A program made the translations under genes and the position numbers. Below, in pieces: positions 1 to 10,957 of a stretch of DNA of 64,000 bases. Positions within the stretch are counted from its first letter, which is position 1; each line of letters begins with the position of its first letter. This stretch comes from Combretum micranthum. Lineage: Eukaryota; Streptophyta; Magnoliopsida; Myrtales; Combretaceae. The DNA is taken from positions 124,001 to 188,000 of the forward strand of contig JAMXBD010001249.1 in NCBI GenBank assembly GCA_024138025.1. The letters run 5' to 3'. The notes below the pieces were generated by a model. The model did no database searches. It was not told where the DNA came from and saw nothing but the letters and a program-made list of their open reading frames with translations.

Positions 1-242
1 CAAATAGAAGGAATTCTTCTTTCAAAGTGAAATTGAAATGACATATAATGTAAAGATGAAACTTGGAAGCACAATCAAGCTATTTAAGTGCACATGCATG
101 CATGTTTATGCCATTTAAGTGGAGATAAATCAAATACTAAATTTAGTTATAGGTTTCCAAATGGAACAAAACAAAAAAGGATAATTTTTTAGGTCATTTA
201 TTTTGCGTTGAACAAGCTAGCAAATACATTTTTTGAGCTTGG

Positions 243-281
<39 letters not shown>

Positions 282-735
282 GTATGTATGTAGACCATTT
301 TGAGGCCTATGATTTGCATGTGCTTGCAGCACAACCTTCATTTTGGTACATGGAAGTTGCAACGTTTCTCTTTACTACAAATGAAAAGAAAACTATGAAC
401 CACTTCTTTTAAAAATTTAGTAAAATACAATGTTTTTATTCTAACCCATTTATATAGACTCTTCCATTAAAATTAATACTACAGCAATTTGATTTATATG
501 ATGTAAACCATTATACTTAATATTTAAAACTCCTCATTTGTGGTCCACAAATGTGAGGGGGACCCATCAACTAAACACATTATCACCTTAGTTAAATAGG
601 ATGAAATGAGTTCCTAGAAATACAAAGGACCTTGCATGCATGCAACCCAATAGTCTAGCATCACATTTAGAATGCATTTGAAGCATTGGATTTTTATTTG
701 TTTAGTGTCTAGCATTTGTCAAAAAATAGATAGAG
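1..735. other. Gene-free AT-rich stretch with TA microsatellite
   Basis: No coding region is supported. A (TA)n microsatellite occupies about 247-273, followed by TATG/TGTA repeats. The rest is unremarkable AT-rich sequence. Confidence 0.6.
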
Positions 736-965
736 GGGTCTGTTTGTTTTGGCTTTTTTCCGATAGATACAGACACTTTTTCAAACTTTTTTCTAACAAA
801 TTATTTATCAAGAAATAGATATAGATAAAAAAAAAGTTGACAGTTCTCATCAAAAGATCAAATAGAACAAATATAAATAAAATTTAGATGCAAATCGGAT
901 ATATTTACATATGTCATTTTAAAAAAGATATAGATACAGATGAAAAACAGACAATCCAAGCAGAT
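736..965 (+). mobile_element. MITE, copy 1 of a dispersed family
   Basis: This 230-bp block is closely similar, in reverse complement, to 44534-44762. The shared ends read GGGGTCTGTTTG on one side and CCAA(A/G)CAGAT on the other, so the element has short terminal inverted repeats around TCTGTTTGG. It has no coding capacity, as expected for a MITE. The ends suggest a hAT or PIF/Harbinger type, but I see no clear target duplication, so the superfamily is undecided. Confidence 0.7.
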
Positions 966-2980
966 AATTACTCATGTACAGATCTAACAGATCAAATATA
1001 AATTGAATACAAATATAAATCAGAAACAAATACGAGTAAAGATAAAAAACAATGATTAAAACAAACCCTTTAAGTTAGTAGACATGAGCAACATAAAATT
1101 ATAGAGATATATTATGTTCCGGCCATTCATAAAATTTTGCGGAGGCTGTCTTCCTGGGGTATCAGATATCTAAGTCTTACCAAGCAGAATCGCTTGTCTC
1201 GCCACAAAAAAGACTTTACAATTCCAACTTTTGTGCTAAGAATAATTCACCAAAAAACAAAAAATAAAAAACAATGAAGCAACTAGAATGCTTAAGGCTT
1301 ATCCATAAAGCGACGTAGCCTATACGACTATCAAATCTTCAAAGAAAACAAAGGACAAGAAGTCTAGTCTCTGTCTTGAATTGAAGAAAACAAGAGAGTG
1401 AAGATCATGCTTTTTTGATGACGAGAGATCATAGAATAAGGACTTCTGAAATTGCATTTCACATCTAATACCCCCCATCTGTCTTTGTAATACAAGGGCC
1501 CCTCAAAATAAATGAATGAATAATGCTGCTCTTTAATCAATGCTCATGACAAGCCAATGCTGAAATCACACAATTGGGTATGTAGAGATTTGGTTTGTAA
1601 GGTCATCATCCTGCGAAAAGCAATGTCCCTAAATGTAGTTTTCACCAATAAGGGATGATGTTGAAAGAAGGAATGTCCATGGAGGAAAATAGAAAAAAAT
1701 TTGTATGTTTTAGTATCCATATATATATATATATATGTATATACATATATTATGATTAGAATGGTATATTTCTATCATTAGTGTTCAAATTTGGCTGCCT
1801 CTACGTGCGTTCAGCTTGACATAGAATACTTGCTTATACCACAGGCTAAGAAGAAAACAACAGGCAGAACCCAAGAGTTGTATTCTCGGAAGAAAAATCA
1901 AATACAAAAAGACAAGAATTTTTAATTTTTAAGCCTATCATACCACTCAAATAATCCAGACTGATATTTCATACTTCAGATGTATGTGACAAAGAGCCAT
2001 ATATTTGTTGTCTTTCATACTCCTGGATGGAAATGGAAACATAACCCCACAAATTCTTCCACCCACTAAAAAAAAAAAAAAAAAAGAAATCAACAACATT
2101 AAACTCATGAACAAATGATACGACCTAAATGTGAAATGCCAAAGCTTTTGTCGTGCAGCGTATAAAAAGATTGCTTCTTCTTGTATTTTTGGGTTTTTAA
2201 GATAAATAAAAGAATTGATTTTATGTTATATATATTTATATAGATTTATGTTTTCCTTATAAAAAATTAATTTGAACTGGGTTTTGCTTAATTTCAATAC
2301 AAACTACACACAACTGAAATCAAACAAGGGTTTTAATTTGATTGATTGATACAATGCACGATCAATTAAACTAAAACGATGTCACAAAAGTTTTAGAGAG
2401 AATTCTAATTTTTCATTTAAAAGTTATTTTTTTATTCCATATTACAAAACTATTTATATCAACCTTGATAATCCGATAAGTATATAATGTCATATAATTG
2501 AAAAATAGACTTTAATAACTAATAAGATATTAAAAAAACAAAACTACAATAAAATGAAAATAGACATCAAAAAGACTTATAAATTGTAAAAATAATCCAA
2601 ATAATTAATAATAAAAATTAATTTTGGCTCTTCAAATTGTTTCCTTCGTCTTCACTTCTACTCATAGTTAGACCTTAACTTGATCCGGGGGACCTTATTT
2701 CTCATCATTCCCTCCCTTTTACGAAAGATTCAGTCTAAATCTTAGAAAGGTAATCCTCCTGGATTGAATATGAACTTGCAAAATTCAAATTCAATTCCAA
2801 AACACCAAATAAAGTGACTAGTTGCCCCAATCATAGTCCAAATCTCCTATTCATCATGAGTTTTACTTTTGTCCACTAAGTTCACATAAATATCAATTAT
2901 TAACCACATTATAGTCTAGTGACATATCTCATGATCTCTCATATAAGAGGTCCAAGTTTGATTCCCTCTACTTCATTATA
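966..2980. other. Gene-free stretch
   Basis: No ORF or known domain is recognisable. There is a TA-rich tract near 1721-1750, a poly-A run near 2067-2084, and AT-rich sequence resembling decayed repeats. Possible MITE-derived sequence (repeated AACAGATCAAATATA-like words) continues to about 1075. Confidence 0.5.
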
Positions 2981-2985
2981 ATAGT

Positions 2986-4775
2986 TGTAACGCCCTAATT
3001 TAACGACATTACAACTCGTCACGTGTCATTCTTTTGAAAAGGACATGCCAAGGCTATAAAATACTAAATCATATATATAATTATCTCCAAATTCCACATA
3101 AAAGGTTACTTGAATTTATTATTACTACAATTCGTCACTTAGAAACATAAACTGATATTATCTAAAAGTACTTATATAAAATCCAAAACATAACAACTTA
3201 TCTTATAAACATCTTCAATAATAATCTAAACAAACTCTATGTACTTTGTATGGTCTTCAAAGATCTTTTCTCCTATTCTTCTTTATCCAGAATTTGTTAG
3301 TCACCAGTAGGAAAGTCGAATCTACTAACGTCGTACCCCATGGTCAACATAAAAGTCATATCCAGACAATTCTCAACCAACATCATCTTCACCTGCACCT
3401 AAAAAATGAAGGATTAAGTGTAAACATCCAGTACGCCATACCACACACACATGCATGTAAACACACATCAAGCAAATTCACATGCATCACATGCTTATGC
3501 AACATCCACAGGTTTATTATCTTTTGATTAACCAACAAGCAGCACAGTTTAGGACTATTCATGACTAATCCTAAACTCGGAGTAACTTATGACCCCGATG
3601 AAAACCATAGTATAAAAAAGGATATATATATATATATATAGTTGCATTCTACAATTAAACTGGTAATGACTCCTAATTTACCGGAATCATTTCCAGATGC
3701 AACTCCACTCGGGATACCGCCACACAAGGATCATTAGATTGCCAGCATTAGTATCACACTTTTGTCGTGGTCTTTACTAACTGTAGCCAAACACAAGTAG
3801 CATACAATTTTTAAAAGCCTACAAGCATTAGTTTAGTTTATATGCATGTTTAATCCTACAAGCATAAACAACAAACAAGATATGGTAGTACCTGGATTCG
3901 CTTCCAAACTCTAATCCACAAACATATCTTCTTAAAAGAATAGAACCCTAATCCCACAAATATTCCTGATCAACGGTATATCTTAATCAATTCCAATTGC
4001 AACACATAATTAAACCTTAATCCTTAATTTCATAACCTTACTCAAAGGATCTATAATACTAATCATAGATCTATGAAAAGAGATTAACACACGTGTCTCC
4101 TTTGTTTATAATTCAATGAAACCTTCAAACTCAGCTTTCTTCTCAATTTCTAATTTTTCCACAATTCCTTCAATACATATATAAAATCTCCAATTAACAA
4201 TTCGATTTACAACAATAAATAAAATTTCATTTAACGACAAGATTGAATGGATCCTTACTTATCTAGAACTTGCAGATCTTGATTTAAAACAAAAACCCTA
4301 AATCAATCAATCAACTATGCTTAATCGCTATAATCATATTCCTATAATCTATAAATATTAGAAATCAGAAAACTATAATAAAGATCATACATTTATTTTG
4401 AATCGAAACCACAAATCTCCAAATCCACTTTAGAGTTTCTTCACTAGATCTTAAATCTCCTTCAAACGTATGAAAAGAACTTTATAAGAAAGATAATCCT
4501 AAATGATTAATTGAAAAAGACTAGAGAGAGACCCACTTTCCTAGGGTTTTTGCTTAAGAAAAGGCAAGGCAAAACTAGGCTAAAGGGATCTATTTATAAA
4601 ACAAGATTAGTTTAGGAAAAACGCAACCCTACAATCTTTAAAGATTTTATTGATCGTTATTAATGTAAGGGTTGATAATAATATCTCATTTATTAGGATT
4701 AATCATAGAACCCTCTTATTTTATAACAAATGACACATTTGTCCTTCTTTATAAAATATTTATCCTTATATTATA
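2986..4775 (-). mobile_element. Solo LTR, family 2 copy A (1790 bp), TSD ATAGT
   Basis: On the plus strand the element begins TGTAACGCCCTAA and ends TTATA, where TTACA is expected. It is flanked by the perfect 5-bp direct repeat ATAGT at 2981-2985 and 4776-4780. It aligns end to end with copies at 11334-13346 and 30324-32289. A TATA-like box (TTTATAAATA, complement of about 4591-4600) points to minus-strand sense. No internal coding region or partner LTR is present, so this is a solo LTR left by LTR-LTR recombination. Small ORFs inside it are not genes. The superfamily is unproven; 5-bp duplications and TG..CA ends fit LTR retrotransposons generally. Confidence 0.85.
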
Positions 4776-4780
4776 ATAGT

Positions 4781-6134
4781 AAAAAAAAAAAAAAAAAAAA
4801 ACCATGATAGTACAACATCTCGTAATATGAAATAGCTGCAAATCCAAAAATTGCACATCACCACACTCACTGACAACTAATCCTAATCTTAATACTCCCA
4901 CGCCGAATTCAATAAAAATTGTGAGATCCGAAACTTATAAATTTGAATTCTAGTGACTCAGGTTGAAGTTGATTCTGCCTTCTATTTTGGAAAGTGATCT
5001 GTCAAGAATTTTCACTTCGAGGGCCACTAATTTAGTTCTCACATGACTTTGCGCATTACTGCATAACGGTCTGAAAGCCAAAAATCTCCCACTGAGAAAT
5101 TGTCGTCGATCAAAATCTAAAAGCCACCAATGTTGCTCGTTCTTGTTATCTAAATAATACAAAGAAAAGAGTAAGAAAGCACTATTATTTCCTCAAGGGT
5201 TCAAGGTGACAATCTCTTGTCCATAATATGAATGATTTTTGACAGGATAGAAGAGGAAACAAAAAGAATCTCCAGATCATCAATGCTGCTACAACATGAC
5301 CCAGTTCTGCAAAAGACTCTTAGGCTCAAATTCCATAACTAGACTCTTATGCCAACCCCTTTGATGGCCCAACCAGAGGGCAGTAAAGTAGTGATCCAGA
5401 TGTTTTACAGGCTTTCTATGGACAGTATATATTGTACTAGACTTCTATATCTTGTTAAGCTCCATTAGATTTAGACTGCTTGTTAAGAAATAGATACTGA
5501 TAAAGAACAAACATTTTTATTCATCAATAGATCAAACAGATCAGATATAGATAAGATATATATGCAGATCAAATAATCCAAATAGGTTCTAATCAGCAGA
5601 TACATAAGCACTTGTTCCTGATAGGGTGTATTCAGATAGCACATTAATACCCCGTAATTAACATTGCAGTAATCTTCATTGGTTGCCCTCTTTGGCATTT
5701 TAAGGATGTCTTTATAAATGAGCAACATTCTGTTCCAAAAAGAGTCTAGGTTGCATTTTTATGCAATAAAGGCATGATCAAACATCTATATCTAACTTCA
5801 GCCAAAAAAAAAAAACATTTGTATCTAACTTTCACCCAAAAGAAAAAAATTCCGTGTCTAACAAGCCATCATCCTGAAATATGTCAACTAAGCAAACACA
5901 AGAAAGCAACTATGAGAAATTATAATATTGCAAATGAAAAGTTATTCACTCTTAACAGAAAAACTAATAGCACAGGATAACTGACTGCTTTCTGCACCAT
6001 CGATTGCATTAAATGTGGCTGTCCAGTATGCATTTACTCCATAACTGGCACTACCAATTACACCGGTGTCACCACAAAATTTCATTTCCAAGCACCGTTT
6101 TCAAAAAAACATCTGCATATAAAATCTCTAAACA
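4781..6134. other. Gene-free stretch between solo LTR and pseudogene
   Basis: It starts with a run of about 21 A residues directly after the LTR target duplication. At about 5478-5590 there is sequence related to the dispersed MITE family (AAATAGATACTGATAAAG, then TCAAACAGATCAGATATAG). No coding sequence is recognised. Confidence 0.5.
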
Positions 6135-8020
6135 GCAAGTTTCCTTGATCCAGCAGCTCTATGCACAACGTAGCATCTGTCCCCTATCGTGCAAGACAAA
6201 CTTCTCACATAGCTTCATCTTGTAGTTGTTGCCTTGAGCAGCGGGACCTCCATTGATCCCATGGCCTTTTGGATGACTACTGCAGCATAGTAATGTTCAA
6301 AATGAGCTCTCTCACCATTGCATTTTCCTAATTAATCTGCTCTAATGTGCCCTCAAGTTCAGTAATCTTTATATAGGGACCTCACTCATGTTAACTAATG
6401 GAAAGCTTGGCTCCAATCTATTTACAAATCTGTTTTGAGTTTACCCCACCGCTGCCAATAGTAAAACCAGCAAGAGAAGCATCAATACTGATTTTTGTCG
6501 AGGATGAGGCCCCAAAGCTAGAAGCATGACCTGGCAAGGGGGTGGTGGCTTCATTCGCCCACCCATATAACCTGGAATAATTAAGCCCCATGGCCCTAGG
6601 ATCATCCAAAGATGGAACAGTGGTTTGGCAAGTTCCCACTCACCATGAGCAAAATTGCACTTGTCCCCAATTTGGCAACCATCCACCATATCTTATTTGT
6701 TGCACATGCAGGTCTTTACCGCAGACTGAGATGATCCATTTGGCATGGAGGATGGAGCAGCTGTGTTACAAGAAGCAGGGGGTCGAGTTAATCATCTGAG
6801 CCACGGCACTATAACAACCAGGAACATAATGCAAAAAGTGACAGCCCTCACCAAATGGACAGCCAGCAGTGCTGCAATAATGAAAGCCAATACTGAGCTC
6901 ACATGAATTTTCAAATGTATGCTTATACGTTAGCTAAATCAGTAAAACCAATCGCACGCTACATTCGCTAAAGACCGGCAAGGTGAGATGATCCCAAAAG
7001 ACAACACTAAAATGGAATGTCACATGGTCATAAATATAATGAACTGTGCTTCTTTCAATTAAGTGGTCAGGCTTCCAACCAGTGACTCAACTGTATCAGC
7101 ATCTTCTGTCCATGCACCTTTTTTCTTAAGGTATAATATCACAAATGGTACTAAACTTTAACAAAATATACAATTAAGTATTTAAACTTTAAAATTGACC
7201 AATTTAGTACTTAAACTTTGAAATTAACTGAAAAACTTTGAAATTGATTAATCTAGTACCTAAAAAAACTTGACAAAAGTACTATTGGTATGTACGAAAA
7301 GTTTATTTGAGTACTAAATTGATCAATTTTAAAATTAAGATACTAAATTGATCATTTTCAAAATTCAAATATCAAATTGTATATTTTGTTAAAGTTCAGA
7401 TACTAATAGCATTGTGAAGTTGTATCTATCATGACACCCAGTGTTGCTTGTTCTTCTTACTACTGATCAGCCTATCTTGAGCCACCTCGGCTAAGCAATT
7501 GTAAGACTACTATTTAAAAAAAAAAAAAAAAAAAAAAAAACCCAAAAGGTAAAGAAGTTGAAGCATGGATAAAATATAACCATGACCCATCTAATATAAA
7601 GTTATAGGTGGATAGAGCCATTTAATATATTGAATTGTAAAGCACTGCAAAGTCTATGATCTTCTTACATTACCTTACTAGGATAAAGATGAGTTGGTTC
7701 AATAGGTATAACATCCAAATTTAAGCAACTTAACTAGTGTGAAATTAAATTTTTATGTAACTGCATAAAAGGATGTATATACCTGTGTAACAGCTTAGGA
7801 GCACCCTTCATCAGTTTAATCTCACCATGTCATATCTGCATCATAATTATTAATGACCCACCATTTCTTTGAAGTGAAAAAAATAAAAATAAAGATAAAG
7901 ATAAAAAACAAGAACAAAGCTAACCTGAAAAACTTTGTGCAAGGCTTAACCCTTCTCATCAAGCGACTTATTCTAATGCTATGCCCCTGATTCTCACCAT
8001 TGAATCTGTTTAATCTCACC
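6135..8020 (-). pseudogene. Decayed KH / CCCH zinc-finger protein gene
   Basis: The minus strand encodes broken pieces of the plant RNA-binding family with CCCH fingers around a KH domain. In order: KPCTKFF at about 7925-7950, then a CCCH finger reading STAGCPFGEGCHFLHYVPG just below 6871, then a second finger GCQIGDKCNFAHGEWEL at about 6635-6685, then the KH start with SIDASLAG and GSGGVNSKQICK near 6418-6490, then KMKLCEKF near 6200. Between the first two pieces an intron of about 1053 bp (6872-7924) is bounded by GT and AG on the minus strand and restores the Ser codon, so this is not a fully processed copy. There are in-frame stops after CNK, after QICK and in the KH domain, and a frameshift in the last finger. 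The remaining exons run together without visible introns, so a semi-processed origin is possible. Confidence 0.85.
7131..7426. mobile_element. Palindromic MITE inside the pseudogene intron
   Basis: The two halves are inverted repeats of each other. The left half carries ACTAAACTTTAACAAAATAT and the right half carries its near complement, ATATTTTGTTAAAGTTCAGA. Each arm is about 100-150 bp. There is no coding capacity. It lies within the minus-strand intron of the KH/CCCH pseudogene, so it entered an existing intron. I saw no clean target duplication. Confidence 0.65.
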
Positions 8021-8099
8021 ATTATCGCCCAAAAAAAAATGAAGGTTTTTTTTTTTTTTTCTTCCTCCATTTGCCTCTTATCTTTTCCTGCCATCTTAG

Positions 8100-8596
8100 T
8101 GTAGCCATTAATCTAGTCCAAGATATGAAATGGTCAGCCAGCTTACAAGGGCATCCTACGAGGTTTAGCGGTTTGTTTTATTTATTCTTCTATTTCTCGA
8201 ACTTTAATTTTGCTTTGTGAGAAATTGTGATGACTCTACCACTATTTAAGAGCTGGAACATTGTATCTGATTTTATCTCTAAGTGCTTCTCTTTATGTGC
8301 ATAGATACTAATAAAATTTTAACAGAAATGATGAGTTCAATATACTAATCACGATTCGCGTGTCGATTGTATTGGTAAAGGTGCTGTGTCCGATTAGAAA
8401 GATGAAAGAGAGGAAACAAAAACTCTCAAAAAATTGGATTTGGATGACCAGGTAATATAAGGTCAGTATGAATTGATACTGAAGAAATAAAAACACTATT
8501 CCATGGTACCAACTGAGAGTCTTATTTAGGTCAAAATTTTGAGTTTTTCTTTTCATTTCACCATATTGTGTACTGTGGCATCATAATAGATAATTG
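8100..8596. other. Gene-free stretch
   Basis: AT-rich sequence upstream of the minus-strand pseudogene. No promoter element or coding region can be supported. Confidence 0.4.
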
Positions 8597-9047
8597 GGTT
8601 ATTACTGTGAATGTTACTTGAATTTTGGTAAGATATATAATTAATAAATCGAATTTTCAAATTGATCAATTGAATATTTGGAATAACTTTTTATGTATAC
8701 CAACTGAATCTCTATTTAGGTCTGTTTGGACTATTAGATTTTTATTTGTATGGTATCTATATATGATCTACATCGATAATTTATCTGTATTTCATATGTA
8801 TTGTATCTATTTGTTCTATTTATGAGTAAAACTGTCAGTTTTTAATTGGTATCTGTTTGTTTTTTGACAAGTATCTATCATCATACGTGACGTTTGTAAT
8901 TAATATTATAGAAAGTGTGGGAGAAATTCTTTTAGATTCTAAATTTATCAATTTGAAAGTCTATGTATTAATTTAATTAATTTCAAAATTCAAATACCTA
9001 ATAGTATATATTATCAAAGTTCACAAACCATTGGCGACAATAACTCA
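8597..9047. mobile_element. MITE with a second MITE fragment nested in it
   Basis: The left part (GGGTTATTACTGTGAATG, then TTGAATTTTGG) is inverted-repeated at the right end (CAAAGTTCACAAACCATTGG, then ACAATAACTC). The arms resemble those of the MITE at 7131-7426. Between the arms, about 8719-8885 starts TCTGTTTGG and matches the other MITE family (copies at 736-965 and 44534-44762), implying insertion of one MITE into another. Boundaries are approximate. Confidence 0.5.
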
Positions 9048-9928
9048 ACAAAAAACTATCACAAATCTTTTCATCCCATAAATTTAATTTACCAAAAAAT
9101 ACTGCTGTCTGATTTTTAAGTTATTAAAGAATATTAAGAGTCCTTTAAAATCTGTTACAATTGACTAAAAATATTTCTCAAAGGATTTTATTAGAATCGA
9201 ACTAAAAAAAATCCGGTTTCTATATATAAAATCCAGCCTTCATTATCTTATTAATGTTGTTGCTAGGTTTTTATTTTGCTTCTATACCCTTCCCTTCGCA
9301 CGCATGATCAAATTAAAATAAAAATCAAGATAACTTTTTCTATTAACCATAATTATAAATAAAACATTGTTATTGTTGAAAATACCATCTTATTTACTAC
9401 TGCTTACTAACTGAACATAATGTTAATCTTAGTGAAATGAATTCCACAACACTAAAAAATATTAATTGCTATGTTGGGACTTATATATATTGCTACAGTA
9501 TTGTTTACCCACTAATAGACACTACAAAACTTAATAATCTCAGTTATCTTAAAATCAAAATGCCTTTTTTTAATAGTAATATGAGGCATGTAACATATGG
9601 ATATGTATTATCATTCTTATTTCTCTTGAAAATATTATTCAATAAGTTCAACTAGCTTTTGAATTTGATTTATGAAGATTTAATCTCAAAAAATCAAGAT
9701 TAATATCACAAACATTTTTTCCTTTTCCTTTTCTTTTTTTTTTTTTTTGGAAGCAAAAACCTAAATAATATTTTCATCTTGAGATCATATTAATCAAATC
9801 AGTTAATATAAAATTTTAGGAATGTGGAATTTTATAAATGCAAAAATAAAGAAAGAAATACATTCCAATACTTTCCTAATATCATATTACAATCTCATTA
9901 TCATATTTTCAGGATTTTAGTGGATAAT
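9048..9928. other. Gene-free AT-rich stretch
   Basis: Only short, low-complexity ORFs are present. There is a poly-T run near 9733-9748. Nothing recognisable. Confidence 0.4.
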
Positions 9929-9937
9929 AAAATCTAT

Positions 9938-10912
9938 GGTTAATTACAAAAAACTAACATGTGTTTTTAACTTTTTACAATGAACTGATCTTTTTTTTTT
10001 TTTTTTTTGCGAATGACTGACCTGAGATTGTCATCATTTTTGTTCCATTAAAATTTAACCGTTATTTGCGGAAGTGTTCTCACAAAAATTAAAAAAAAAA
10101 AAAAAAGAAACCCACCTCTGTCTTTCCTCACAAAATATACAACGGGGCATCATGCTCAACTTAATAACATCTTCCTCCTACTCTATCTTCCACCTCGTCA
10201 TTCTCTTCAACCTCACGCTCATTTCCAAAAACCTCAACAACCATTTTACGTTTTACTACAACCCTTTTGTTGTCAACTTCGATCCATAACAAGGTTTGAT
10301 GTTTCTAGGAAATGGGTTGTTCCCAAGATTCACCAACAACATGAAGAACCAGATTAGATTGTATTGAGAACTACCGTTGGGACCAATACCCAGGATCTTG
10401 ATGTTGAGTCAATGAGTATGTTGAGATTTCAGATGAAGAAGAAAAATGGAGTCGATTTAAGGAAGATGAAGAAGTTTGGGATTAGGATTATGTGTGATGG
10501 GATAAAGGGTGTGATTATGCAAAAAGGGAATTCTTCGAGTATTGTTGTGGTTAATGATTACCAGTAGAAGGTTGATCTATGGATCAAGATTTGGAGGTTC
10601 GCTTTTTGATCTAGATATTGAGGTTTACTTTCAATTTTTTTTTCGGGGGTGGAGGTTTACTTTCAATTGATCTATGATTTTGGGAGAAAGAAAGTGATTG
10701 ATATTATCTTGTTGTGTATTTTGTGATGAAAGATAAAGATGGGTCTCTTTTTTTTTTAATTCAAATGAGAACACGTGGCAGATAATAGTTAAATTTTAAT
10801 GGAACAAAATGATGACAATCTCAGGTGAGTCATTTTCAAAAATAAATAAATAACACAGCTCAATTTATTGTAAAAAGCTAAAAATACAAGTCGGTATTTT
10901 GTAATTAACTCT
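9938..10912 (+). mobile_element. Mutator-type element with captured gene fragment (Pack-MULE)
   Basis: The element is flanked by a perfect 9-bp direct repeat, AAAATCTAT, at 9929-9937 and 10913-10921. Nine base pairs is the hallmark target duplication of the Mutator superfamily. Long terminal inverted repeats of roughly 200 bp are visible: the left end reads GGTTAATTACAAAA and the right end, complemented, GAGTTAATTACAAAA; both continue with GAGATTGTCATCATTTT and CCATTAAAATTTAAC. The unique centre holds a fragment of a LEA_2/NHL-like host gene (see the separate entry) and no transposase, so it is a non-autonomous Pack-MULE. Confidence 0.88.
10140..10567 (+). pseudogene. Captured LEA_2 / NHL (NDR1/HIN1-like) gene fragment
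   Basis: Three frames on the plus strand give successive pieces typical of the LEA_2 domain of plant NHL proteins. First comes SKNLNNHFTFYYNPFVV (about 10227-10275), then LGNGLFPRFT (about 10303-10340), then LRTTVGTNTQDLDVES (from about 10364) and FGIRIMCDGIKGV (about 10470-10510). In intact family members these motifs are collinear. Here they are split by frameshifts and stops, the N-terminal membrane segment is mostly missing, and the piece lies wholly between Mutator-type inverted repeats. It is therefore a transduplicated host fragment, probably non-coding now. Confidence 0.75.
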
Positions 10913-10957
10913 AAAATCTATCAATGAAAAACTTCACATTTTATAGAAGTTAAATAG

